DNA of 53,952 nt, from NCBI GenBank assembly GCA_946699565.1, contig CAMPDW010000015.1, positions 1 through 53,952 of the forward strand. The letters are read 5' to 3'. Positions 46,493 to 53,952 of this stretch are shown piece after piece. The stretch's first letter is position 1. Each line of letters starts with the position of its first letter. The notes under the pieces were generated by a model, which searched no databases, was not told where the DNA came from, and saw only the letters and a list, made by a program, of their open reading frames with translations. The DNA is from an uncultured Commensalibacter sp. GTDB taxonomy: Bacteria > Pseudomonadota > Alphaproteobacteria > Acetobacterales > Acetobacteraceae. The position numbers were made by a program, and so were the translations under genes.

Positions 46493-46522
46493 CAGATTAA
46501 ATAAAAAATAAGTAATTCTATT

Positions 46523-47923
46523 GTGAAACCTTTTTATACAAATTTAAAATTACCTTATTTTTTCATAAATCACAAACGCTTTGTTGATCGAACAATTCGA
46601 CGTATTTTGCCTCGTTCTTTATTCAGCCGATCTTTATTAATGATCTTGATTCCTCTTGTGATTACCCAGATGATTTCATTGGAATTATTTTATGGCAATT
46701 ATTTAAGTATTGTATCACGGAGATTAACAGATACTGTAGGTAATGAAGTTGAATATTTACACTATCAGTTAAAACAAGCTAATTCAAGTGTTAAATATAG
46801 ACAAATCATACGAGATGCACAAAGATATTTTCAATATTCAGTTTATGTTTATAATGGAAAACTTAATTTAGCAAAGAAACATAAAAAAGCAAATATTATT
46901 GGGCCAGTTGATGAATTGCTTAATCAAACAATTGCTGATCGAATTGAAGAACCATTTATTATTGATTGGTTTAGCATTAAAGATCAGGTTAAAATTTCGA
47001 TTGAATTGAAACAAAATGTTATTGAAATTTTAGTTCCTAAAAAAAAACTAACAGCAGGTAGTTTTTGGCTTTTTATTTTTTGGATTGTTGGAAGTGCATT
47101 AGTTTTATTTGTTATGACTTCGGTTTTTGCATGGGTGCAGTTTAGGGCGATACGACGTTTATCAAAATCTGTTGAAAAATTTGGAAAAGGTATAGATCCC
47201 GGGGATTTACGTCCGAATGGATCGCGTGAATTACGTAATGCGGCAATTGCATTTAATGGAATGCGTGAAAGAATATTACGATATGTAAAACAACGTACCG
47301 TCATATTGGCAAGTGTATCTCATGACTTACGAACACCGTTAACGCGATTAAGGCTTTCTTTGGCGATGTTACCTCAAACAGGTAAAATAAATGCAGAAGA
47401 TCAAGTGCAAGATATTTTGGAAATGATAACTGATATTGAAGAAATGGAACAAATGATATCAGCATATTTATCTTTTGCACGAGGAGAGGGAACAGAGGAA
47501 CCAATTTTAACAGATATTTTACAATTGATTAAAGATTCTATTGCAGCAGCTTCACGTGCAGGAACCCGCTTTAAATCTATAAATATTTCACCTAATCTTC
47601 CAGATTTAGTTTTGAGACCGCACAGTATTCGTCGTGTTATTACAAATATCTTTGATAATTCCAAGCGCTATGGTGGTGAAGTTGAAATCAAGGTTATTGT
47701 AAAAAATAAAGGAATAGAATTTATTATTGACGATGACGGCCCAGGAATTCCTTTAGAAAAAAGAGAAAGTGTTTTTACGCCTTTTGAGACGGGAAATACA
47801 CAAAAAGGAACTGGATTGGGTTTATCCATTGCTAAAAATATAATTCAAGGACATGGTGGAGATATTCAACTGCATACCAGCCCTTTAGGAGGATTAAGAG
47901 TAATTATTTATATTCCAAAATAA
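46523..47923 (+). CDS. Sensor histidine kinase (EnvZ/PetS-like)
   Basis: A 466-residue membrane kinase. Transmembrane helices near 36-56 and 179-204 flank a periplasmic sensor domain of about 120 residues. A HAMP linker follows, then the phosphoacceptor His267 in SHDLRTPLTRLRL, the N box ITNIFDNSKRYG, DDDGPGIP and GTGLGLSIAKNIIQGHGG. GTG 46523 is the start. It should phosphorylate the regulator just upstream. The gene ends two bases from the convergent bamE stop, with no terminator between them. Confidence 0.93.
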   Translation: MKPFYTNLKLPYFFINHKRFVDRTIRRILPRSLFSRSLLMILIPLVITQMISLELFYGNYLSIVSRRLTDTVGNEVEYLHYQLKQANSSVKYRQIIRDAQRYFQYSVYVYNGKLNLAKKHKKANIIGPVDELLNQTIADRIEEPFIIDWFSIKDQVKISIELKQNVIEILVPKKKLTAGSFWLFIFWIVGSALVLFVMTSVFAWVQFRAIRRLSKSVEKFGKGIDPGDLRPNGSRELRNAAIAFNGMRERILRYVKQRTVILASVSHDLRTPLTRLRLSLAMLPQTGKINAEDQVQDILEMITDIEEMEQMISAYLSFARGEGTEEPILTDILQLIKDSIAAASRAGTRFKSINISPNLPDLVLRPHSIRRVITNIFDNSKRYGGEVEIKVIVKNKGIEFIIDDDGPGIPLEKRESVFTPFETGNTQKGTGLGLSIAKNIIQGHGGDIQLHTSPLGGLRVIIYIPK

Positions 47924-47925
47924 AA

Positions 47926-48552
47926 TTAGGGTAATGTATTGCCCGAGCTACCTGGACCGCCATTTGTAAGCGGATTACTTGAGAAAGGACCACCATTATT
48001 ATTAGGTCCAAATGTGCTTCCTAGCCCCATTGCACTTAATGGAGAATATTTTCCAATATTACCCAATAATTGTTGGAAAAAATTAGTTTTTGTTCCTGGT
48101 GTGGGTGTAACTTCTGATACCATCGATATTTTTCTAGCATCTTTTTTACCTAATTCTTGGATTTTGGTTAAAGTTCCAGTATTATTAAAATATAACGAAA
48201 GAACTTTTTGTTTTTTAATACCAGGATAAGAAAGAGGAACCAAATTCGTCATCATGGATATATAAATCCAGTTATTACTGTCAAAGGTAGCGTAAGCGGT
48301 TGGTGAACCTAAAATATCAATAACGTCTGTTTTACTTGTGCTTCCTATTTTCAAAGCTTTTAAATCCCCTTTTTCGATGATTGTTCCTCTTGGTAAAGGA
48401 GCTGGAGATAAAACAGAACAAGCGGACATAAGTAAACTATAGGTAACAAAAGAGCTTAAAAGAATTTTTTTGCTTATTTCTTGTTTAAATTGAGAATAAG
48501 ATTTTTTTTGAACAAAAGAATCACGAGGTTTTTTATTAAAGTATGATGGCAT
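47926..48552 (-). CDS. bamE: Outer membrane assembly lipoprotein BamE
   Basis: A 208-residue lipoprotein with lipobox LLMSAC near residue 45. The SmpA/OmlA domain follows: RGTIIEKGDLKALKIGSTSK, DVIDILGSPTAYATFDSNNW and YISMMTN, which matches BamE. BamE supports beta-barrel assembly by the BAM complex. The C-terminal 60 residues are Gly-, Asn- and Pro-rich, a tail common in acetic acid bacteria but absent in E. coli. The long pre-lipobox N-terminus suggests a later start is possible. It converges with the histidine kinase. Confidence 0.88.
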   Translation of the reverse strand: MPSYFNKKPRDSFVQKKSYSQFKQEISKKILLSSFVTYSLLMSACSVLSPAPLPRGTIIEKGDLKALKIGSTSKTDVIDILGSPTAYATFDSNNWIYISMMTNLVPLSYPGIKKQKVLSLYFNNTGTLTKIQELGKKDARKISMVSEVTPTPGTKTNFFQQLLGNIGKYSPLSAMGLGSTFGPNNNGGPFSSNPLTNGGPGSSGNTLP

Positions 48553-48658
48553 AGTGAATATATAATCCTCAAATTAAACATCAACAATAACTATATCTTT
48601 AAAGAGGTATTGCAGTTTATATTAAACTGCAACAAAAAAAAACATAAGAAAGAAAAAA

Positions 48659-49189
48659 ATGGATGCATGTTGCGAGTTTTCAAGAAAAATATATGTCTAT
48701 CAAATTCAGAAAAAAAAATTTGAGACAGAGATTGAAGCCAATGAAGAGGAAAAAGAAGCATTAACAAAGCGGTTTTCAATTCCCAAGATTTTATCCTTGG
48801 TTTGCTTTTATAAATTATCTTATTTTTATAAAGGACATATTCGAGCTCAAGGGTTGATAAAAGCATCAATTATTCATAATTGTGTTATATCTTTGGAAGA
48901 TTTTCCTGTTGAAATAGAGGAAAATTTTGAACTTATATTTATTCCTGCTTTTCAAATCAGTCAAGAGCTTGAAGGATTGGATGATCCAGATGTTATTTCT
49001 TATGAAAACGATTATATTGATATTGGTGAAGTGACTGCACAACAGTTTGCTTTAATCCTTGATCCTTATCCTCATAAACCGAATATTGACAATGATTTGA
49101 TTTTAAAAGAGGAAGATTTAGATATTATAAATATAACATCCAAAAGGGATAACCCTTTTAAAATTTTAGAAAAATTAAAAAAAGTATAG
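48659..49189 (+). CDS. DUF177/YceD-family protein
   Basis: A 176-residue protein of the DUF177 (YceD) family, whose gene precedes rpmF across bacteria and which has been linked to 23S rRNA accumulation or processing. The family core is SYFYKGHIRAQGLIKAS, NCVISLEDFPVEIEENFELI and the later acidic DYIDIGEVTAQQFALILDPYPHKPN. The usual CxRCL-type Cys reads NCVISLED, so one Cys remains. No strong ribosome binding site (AAGAAAG only). It diverges from bamE. rpmF follows after 191 bases. Confidence 0.85.
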   Translation: MDACCEFSRKIYVYQIQKKKFETEIEANEEEKEALTKRFSIPKILSLVCFYKLSYFYKGHIRAQGLIKASIIHNCVISLEDFPVEIEENFELIFIPAFQISQELEGLDDPDVISYENDYIDIGEVTAQQFALILDPYPHKPNIDNDLILKEEDLDIINITSKRDNPFKILEKLKKV

Positions 49190-49380
49190 CTGTTGGTTAT
49201 ATATTCTTGAATATTTTTGTTACTTTAACTAATTATGGATTTCATGTTTGATTTTACATTAAAAGAAATGTTAAGTTAATTTCAAGCTTGCTTAATAACG
49301 TATATTCTGTTAGATAAATTGTTTAAATTTAAGATAACAGAGCAAAAAATAATCTATATATTAAACTTAGGAAGGATCCC

Positions 49381-49584
49381 ATGGCAGTTCCAAAGAAGAA
49401 AACCTCACCATCTCGTCGTGGAATGCGTCGTAGTCATCATGCGTTACGTACAGAAGCGTATGGAGAATGCCAAAATTGTGGTGAATTAAAACGCCCCCAT
49501 CATGTTTGCAGCCATTGTGGTTATTATGATGGTCGAGAAGTAGCAGCGGCTGGTGATGCTTTAAACGCTGCAGTGTATCAGTAA
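49381..49584 (+). CDS. rpmF: 50S ribosomal protein L32
   Basis: A 67-residue protein: [20 protein letters not shown] at the start, then a four-Cys zinc-binding site ([18 protein letters not shown]). AGGAAGGATCCC lies just ahead of ATG 49381. It is part of the large ribosomal subunit. The next gene is plsX, as in most bacteria. Confidence 0.97.
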   Translation: MAVPKKKTSPSRRGMRRSHHALRTEAYGECQNCGELKRPHHVCSHCGYYDGREVAAAGDALNAAVYQ

Positions 49585-49685
49585 GAATGGAAGCGTAATT
49601 TTAAAATACCTTTTTAACATCATCAATGTGTTGAAGCAATCATTATGTTAAAGTAAATGGTTTTTTAAAAATTGTAACTGAATTT

Positions 49686-50726
49686 ATGACTGCACAATCA
49701 GATATTCAAAATCAAAATCAATATGATCTGGCGATTGACGCAATGGGTGGAGATTATGCTCCTGAAATTGTTGTTAAAGGTCTTGAGATTACTGCCATAA
49801 GACATCCAGGAATAAAAATATTGTTAATTGGAGATGAAAAAAAATTATCTCCTTTGTTAGAATCATATTCTAGAGCTGCTGGAATCTGTCAAATTCAGCA
49901 TACAGATATTTTTATCCCAATGGAAATGAAACCTACAGTAGCTTTAAAATTAAAAAATTCTTCAATGCGGATGGCTATGGAAAGTGTGGCATCAAAACAA
50001 TCCAAGGGGGTTGTTTCTGCTGGAAATAGTGGTGCAATGTTAGCATTGGCACAGGTTATTATTAAAACGATGCCAGGGATAGCCCGTCCAGCAATGGCAG
50101 CAATTGCTCCTACAGCAAAAGGGGATGCTGTTATGCTTGATCTTGGTGCTAATGTGTCTTGTGATAGTCGTAATCTAGTTGATTTTGCAATTATGGGAAA
50201 TGCTTTTGCAAAAGCTGTTTTAGGACTTCCTAAACCTACCATTGGATTGTTAAATGTAGGCTCTGAAGAGCTGAAAGGCGATGAACGTCTAAGAGGTGCT
50301 GCTGAAGTTTTACGCAATAGTTCTCTATCGGATCAATTTTATGGTTTTGTAGAAGGACATGATATTACGGCTGGAACAACGAACGTCGTTGTGACTGATG
50401 GATTTACAGGGAATATCGCGCTTAAAACAGGAGAAGGTGCTTTTAAACTTGTCTTTAAGCTTTTAAAACAGATTTATGGTTCTGGTATTCGTGGAAAATT
50501 AGGATATTTGTTTGTCCGTCCTGGTTTAGAGCGTATGCGTGAATGGTTGGATCCTGGACGTTATAATGGTGCTACATTTATCGGACTTAACGGGGTTGTT
50601 GTAAAATCGCATGGAAGTGCTGATGAAGAAAGCTTTGCTTACGCTATAGATGTGGCAATGGATATGATTAAATTTGGATTTTACGAAGAAATTCTTACTG
50701 GGTTGTCTCAGGTTAATCGGCAATAA
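49686..50726 (+). CDS. plsX: Phosphate acyltransferase PlsX
   Basis: A 346-residue enzyme making acyl-phosphate from acyl-ACP, the first step of phospholipid synthesis in the PlsX/PlsY route. Starts with DLAIDAMGGDYAPEIVVKGL and contains MRMAMESVASKQSKGVVSAG, GNSGAMLALAQ, LDLGANVSC, and GHDITAGTTNVVVTDGFTGN near 215-240. The family length is 340-350. ATG 49686 is the start. It is followed by fabH after 43 bases, joining phospholipid and fatty acid supply. Confidence 0.96.
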   Translation: MTAQSDIQNQNQYDLAIDAMGGDYAPEIVVKGLEITAIRHPGIKILLIGDEKKLSPLLESYSRAAGICQIQHTDIFIPMEMKPTVALKLKNSSMRMAMESVASKQSKGVVSAGNSGAMLALAQVIIKTMPGIARPAMAAIAPTAKGDAVMLDLGANVSCDSRNLVDFAIMGNAFAKAVLGLPKPTIGLLNVGSEELKGDERLRGAAEVLRNSSLSDQFYGFVEGHDITAGTTNVVVTDGFTGNIALKTGEGAFKLVFKLLKQIYGSGIRGKLGYLFVRPGLERMREWLDPGRYNGATFIGLNGVVVKSHGSADEESFAYAIDVAMDMIKFGFYEEILTGLSQVNRQ

Positions 50727-50769
50727 TACTATTACTATTAATTGAATTATAATAAAGGTTCCTGGGAAT

Positions 50770-51735
50770 ATGGTTTATCGTTCACAGTTTGTGGGTTTTG
50801 GTGGATATTTACCTAAACGTATAATAACAAATGATGAATTATCATTAACTGTTGATACTTCTGATGCATGGATTCGTGAACGTACTGGTATTAAACAACG
50901 TCATATTGTTTCAGAAGGTGAAACTTGTGTTTCAATGGCAGTAGAAGCGGCAAAACAGGCTATTCTTTATGCTAGGTTAGATGTTCAAGATATTGATGCT
51001 ATTGTTGTAGCAACATGTACTCCTGATAAAGTTTTCCCAAGCACTGCAGTGGAAGTTCAAAAAGAACTTCATATTAAAAATGCTTTTGGTTTTGACGTTT
51101 CTTCAGCGTGTTCGGGTTTTGTTTTTGGTTTATCAGTGGCAAATAATTTTATTCGATGCGGGCAAGCTAAAAATGTTTTATTGATTGGTAGCGAAGTCTA
51201 TTCAAGAATTTTGGATTGGAATGATCGCAGAACTTGTGTTCTTTTTGGGGATGGAGCTGGTGCCGTTGTGTTGAGTCGTATTAATACTGAAGCTGAAAAC
51301 GGTATTCTTGATGTTTATCTTCATACAGATGGTCAATATTCTGATTTATTATATGTAAAAGGAATACCTTCACAAGCAAAGGATAAATATAGCATTCATA
51401 TGAATGGTCCAGAAGTTTTTCGCCATGCAGTTTCAAAGCTATCTGAGGTTGTAGAAGAGGCGTTAAAAGATCATCATATGACCTATCGTGACATTGATTG
51501 GTTAGTACCTCATCAGGCGAATTTAAGAATTATTTTACGGATGGGTGCAAAGGTTAAATTACCTCCTGAACGCGTTATCATGACGGTTGATCGGCATGCT
51601 AATACATCAGCTGCATCAATACCTTTGGCTTTAAACGAAGCAGTAAGGGATAATCGTATTAAAAAGGGTGATTTAATGGTTATTGAAGCTTTTGGTGGTG
51701 GTTTAAGTTGGGGGTCAGCACTCGTGAGATTATAA
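50770..51735 (+). CDS. fabH: Beta-ketoacyl-ACP synthase III
   Basis: A 321-residue enzyme that starts fatty acid chains from acetyl-CoA and malonyl-ACP. Active-site Cys114 lies in SSACSGF, His in VPHQANLRI near 247 and Asn in HANTSAASIPLAL near 277. The N-terminal RTGIKQRHIV and late GGGLSWGSALVRL are standard. ATG 50770 follows AAGGTTCC. It lies in the plsX-fabH-ihfA-merR series. It is intact, in contrast to the decayed ketosynthase at 24380-25560. Confidence 0.96.
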   Translation: MVYRSQFVGFGGYLPKRIITNDELSLTVDTSDAWIRERTGIKQRHIVSEGETCVSMAVEAAKQAILYARLDVQDIDAIVVATCTPDKVFPSTAVEVQKELHIKNAFGFDVSSACSGFVFGLSVANNFIRCGQAKNVLLIGSEVYSRILDWNDRRTCVLFGDGAGAVVLSRINTEAENGILDVYLHTDGQYSDLLYVKGIPSQAKDKYSIHMNGPEVFRHAVSKLSEVVEEALKDHHMTYRDIDWLVPHQANLRIILRMGAKVKLPPERVIMTVDRHANTSAASIPLALNEAVRDNRIKKGDLMVIEAFGGGLSWGSALVRL

Positions 51736-51778
51736 AAAATTAATAATTTTAAAATTAAAAAGAATATATTTATTAGGT

Positions 51779-51801
51779 AACACTATTAATAAAATAGTGT
51801 T
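51779..51801 (+). terminator. Small hairpin between fabH and ihfA
   Basis: AACACTATT (51779-51787) pairs with AATAGTGTT (51793-51801) around AATAA. No T-run follows, so termination is weak or absent. It may be a dyad operator for ihfA. It lies 40 bases ahead of the ihfA start. Confidence 0.35.
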
Positions 51802-51841
51802 AAACTTGTCATTTAATAAACTGATTATATTTACTTAAATT

Positions 51842-52147
51842 ATGCAAACATTGACTCGTGCAGGATTAATAGAAAAACTTTATAGTCGAATAGGACTTTC
51901 TCGTAGTGAATCAGCTGTAATATTGGAAACAGTATTGGAGAAAATTGTTACGACGTTAGAAAATGGTGATTCGGTTAAAATTAGCGGATTTGGGACTTTT
52001 TCTGTTCGTCGTAAGGGAAATAGAATTGGTCGTAATCCTAAAACAGGGGTTGAGGTCGAAATTGAACCTAGGTTTGTTTTAAGTTTTCGTTCAAGTCAAA
52101 AATTGAAAAAAAATGTTAATGAAGGTATGATTAATAAGTATTCGTGA
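51842..52147 (+). CDS. ihfA: Integration host factor alpha subunit
   Basis: A 101-residue DNA-bending protein that pairs with IhfB. Typical blocks are LTRAGLIEKLYSRIGLSRSE, then VKISGFGTFSVRRKGNRIGR and NPKTGVEVEIEPRFVLSFRS, holding the beta-ribbon arm with its Pro. It serves in recombination, replication and transcription. It precedes the MerR gene by 11 bases. Confidence 0.96.
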   Translation: MQTLTRAGLIEKLYSRIGLSRSESAVILETVLEKIVTTLENGDSVKISGFGTFSVRRKGNRIGRNPKTGVEVEIEPRFVLSFRSSQKLKKNVNEGMINKYS

Positions 52148-52158
52148 AAGGATAAATA

Positions 52159-52701
52159 ATGACTCAAAGTAACTCTGCCCAGATTATTGATCAACCGGAT
52201 GATAATAAAAATTTTGATTTGGATGATAATGGAGTTACTAAAAAAGAACCTGATGCGTTTCTTACAATTAGTGAAGTAGCTAATGAAATACATGTTCCGC
52301 AACATGTATTACGTTTTTGGGAAACTCGCTTTCCTCAGCTTCAGCCGATTAAACGCAGTGGTGGACGTCGTTATTATCGTGTTGAAGATGTAAATCTTTT
52401 GAAATATATTTCTGAATTACTTTATACGCAGGGCTATACAATTAAGGGAGTTCAGCGTCTTCTTAAAAAGGATTTTTCAAAATTAAAACAAGATGATAAG
52501 GTTAATGGTGAAGTTCAAATTGACTCTTCATTAAATGAATTACCGGAAACAACTGTAACATTATCTTCAATAGAAAATGCGTCAATTGAACAGAATCAGG
52601 AATTAGAAAATTTACGTAAAGAAAATGCTATGTTAATTGATTCGTTAAAAGGCGTATTGGTTGAATTGCAAGAATTAAGAAAAATTATCGCAGATATTTA
52701 A
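52159..52701 (+). CDS. MerR-family transcriptional regulator
   Basis: A 180-residue regulator with the MerR HTH at about 34-100 ([20 protein letters not shown], then [20 protein letters not shown] and [12 protein letters not shown]). A C-terminal coiled coil ([20 protein letters not shown]) should make the dimer. There are no effector-binding Cys as in metal sensors. In alphaproteobacteria a MerR gene of this kind follows ihfA and precedes tRNA-Pro, as here. Target unknown. AAAGGATAAATA precedes the ATG. Confidence 0.93.
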   Translation: MTQSNSAQIIDQPDDNKNFDLDDNGVTKKEPDAFLTISEVANEIHVPQHVLRFWETRFPQLQPIKRSGGRRYYRVEDVNLLKYISELLYTQGYTIKGVQRLLKKDFSKLKQDDKVNGEVQIDSSLNELPETTVTLSSIENASIEQNQELENLRKENAMLIDSLKGVLVELQELRKIIADI

Positions 52702-52754
52702 TTATAGGTTGAATAATTTTATAGAGATTGCTATATGGCTTTTTATAAATTATA

Positions 52755-52828
52755 CGGGCAGTAGCGCAGTCTGGTAGCGCATCAGTCTGGGGGACTGGAG
52801 GTCGTGGGTTCGAATCCCGCTTGCCCGA
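52755..52828 (+). tRNA. tRNA-Pro(GGG)
   Basis: A 74-base cloverleaf is seen. CGGGCAG pairs with TTGCCCG, the D arm is AGCGCAGTCTGGTAGCGC, the anticodon stem is TCAGT/ACTGG around CTGGGGG (anticodon GGG), and the T arm is GTGGGTTCGAATCCCGC. The CCA end is not encoded and must be added after transcription, unlike the tRNA-Leu in this window. It ends six bases before the convergent transporter gene stop. Confidence 0.97.
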
Positions 52829-52834
52829 TATTTA

Positions 52835-53944
52835 TCAATATTTTCTTTTTTCTGATGTCCAATTATTCCATAACATAATGATTGCGGCCATAATGGCTGG
52901 TCCAATAAATATTCCTATCATTCCCCAAGATTCTAATCCGCCTAATATTCCTATTAAAACCCAAATAAAAGGTAATTTTGTCGATCCACCTATCAGAGCG
53001 GGACGAATAAAATGATCTGCAACAAAAATAATGATACATCCAATAATGAGAATGGTAATCGCAACAATAGAAGAAACTTGAATAAATGCTATAAATGCAA
53101 CTAATGTAATTGCAATAAGTGGACAAAATGGAATCATTGCTGCTAAAGCAGTAATAATGCCAAGTAATGCTGCATGGGGAATATCTAGAAAATAATACAA
53201 AGTTCCAAGAATAATTCCTTGTCCCAGACCGACTAAAATTAATCCTGAGACAGTTCCATGGACTGATGAGATCATTTGTTGAGCTATGGTTTCGCCTTGT
53301 TTTCCAAATAAGCGTCTTGAACCACATTTGCATTGATGAATAATGGACTCACCATTTTTAAAAATAAAGAATAAAGTTAGAATAGAAAAAAAGAAGAGTA
53401 ATCCGCGATGAAGAATTTGAGTACCAATTTTTTGAGTAACATATATGCCGTGGCTTAGATGTAGATTTGATATAAGTGCTGATGAAGATGAAGAGTCCGC
53501 AAGATTTTTGTTCCACCAATGGATAATATTAGCACTGACCACAGGTATCTGATTTAGCCATTCAGGAGGGGGCAATCCTTCACGACTGACTTTAATAATC
53601 CAGCTAATTCCAGTTTGTAAATCTTTTGATGCTTCGATAATAATAAATGTTAAAGGAAGTAAAAAAACTAACGTAATGAAACAGGAAAAAATTAAAGGTA
53701 AAATAAAATTAAATCGTTTATATGGCCATTTTTTTTCAGCTTCCATATAAAAAGGCCAACAAGCAATAGCAAAAATAACTCCCCATATTAAGGAAAATAA
53801 AAAAGCTTTGATCGTGTAAAGTCCAAACAAAATTAAAACAATACTTAAACAAGTATGGGCTTTAGTTTGATTGTGAATTTGCTCGGCAAGAGATAATTGT
53901 CGAGAAATTTTACGATTAATTATGCGATCATTATGGGACATCAT
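52835..53944 (-). CDS. AI-2E family transporter (membrane permease)
   Basis: A 369-residue polytopic protein with about eight hydrophobic segments. The family pattern includes a pair of helices near 45-85, a soluble stretch to about 190, and a C-terminal group with VHGTVSGLILVGLGQGIILG and FIRPALIGGSTKLPFIWVLI GILGGL at the end (two blocks). Members move small molecules or Na+/H+. The name comes from the autoinducer-2 exporter, and the substrate here cannot be told. Starts at ATG 53944 or 53941. GGAA at 53949-53952 fits the second slightly better. Only eight bases of upstream sequence are visible. Confidence 0.88.
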   Translation of the reverse strand: MMSHNDRIINRKISRQLSLAEQIHNQTKAHTCLSIVLILFGLYTIKAFLFSLIWGVIFAIACWPFYMEAEKKWPYKRFNFILPLIFSCFITLVFLLPLTFIIIEASKDLQTGISWIIKVSREGLPPPEWLNQIPVVSANIIHWWNKNLADSSSSSALISNLHLSHGIYVTQKIGTQILHRGLLFFFSILTLFFIFKNGESIIHQCKCGSRRLFGKQGETIAQQMISSVHGTVSGLILVGLGQGIILGTLYYFLDIPHAALLGIITALAAMIPFCPLIAITLVAFIAFIQVSSIVAITILIIGCIIIFVADHFIRPALIGGSTKLPFIWVLIGILGGLESWGMIGIFIGPAIMAAIIMLWNNWTSEKRKY

Positions 53945-53952
53945 AAAATTCC

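Noticed and set aside
1-53952. Insertion sequences
   Set aside because: No transposase-like frame or paired terminal inverted repeats were recognised anywhere in the window.

Overview
The window reads as a chromosomal segment of an AT-rich alphaproteobacterium of the acetic acid bacteria (Acetobacteraceae), most like the small-genome, insect-associated Commensalibacter type. This is inferred from the rpmF-plsX-fabH-ihfA-merR-tRNA-Pro order, the ffh-rpsP-rimM-trmD-rplS block, a molybdenum hydroxylase operon with a triheme cytochrome c, an NDUFA9-like gene, and the low GC content judged by eye. No database search was possible.

Layout. Positions 1-5,815 are an accessory, partly decayed mobile region that ends next to a tRNA-Leu(CAG) gene. 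It holds the end of an unknown gene, a secreted beta-flower-like protein, an unknown 224-residue protein, an orphan DGQHR (DndB-like) protein with tandem repeats upstream, a broken RepL-type replication gene, a phage lysozyme-like gene with a decayed partial copy 3.6 kb away, and a D12-class adenine methylase interrupted by one stop codon. Positions 6,041-16,000 carry an NDUFA9-like SDR, glutamate synthase gltD-gltB, and a CPA1 Na+/H+ antiporter with a cyclic-nucleotide-binding tail. Positions 16,091-20,006 hold a periplasmic molybdenum hydroxylase operon whose large subunit has an in-frame amber codon.

Positions 20,210-25,560 hold a fossil gene cluster on the minus strand. In transcription order it contains a ketosynthase, a MaoC-type dehydratase, an acyl carrier protein, an unassigned gene, a phytoene-desaturase-like FAD oxidoreductase and a FabG-like ketoreductase. 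Only the acyl carrier protein is still open. This looks like a lost polyene, pigment or modified fatty acid pathway, and it is the most unusual content here.

From 25,782 on the window is mainly dense housekeeping: lpxB-hisI (minus); a glycan cluster (GT9, GT4, asnB) followed by dihydroorotase; a secreted protein; a TPR anchor protein, BamB and Der; a Spy-like protein; the SRP/ribosome/tRNA-modification block; leuCD and leuB; rpsU (minus); a MarR/response regulator/histidine kinase operon of PetP-PetR type; bamE (minus); DUF177, rpmF, plsX, fabH, ihfA and merR; tRNA-Pro(GGG); and an AI-2E family transporter (minus).

Together the intact genes cover nitrogen assimilation, leucine and pyrimidine synthesis, envelope construction and translation. 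The broken genes are confined to accessory metabolism, polyketide-like synthesis and mobile DNA, as expected of a genome undergoing reduction.
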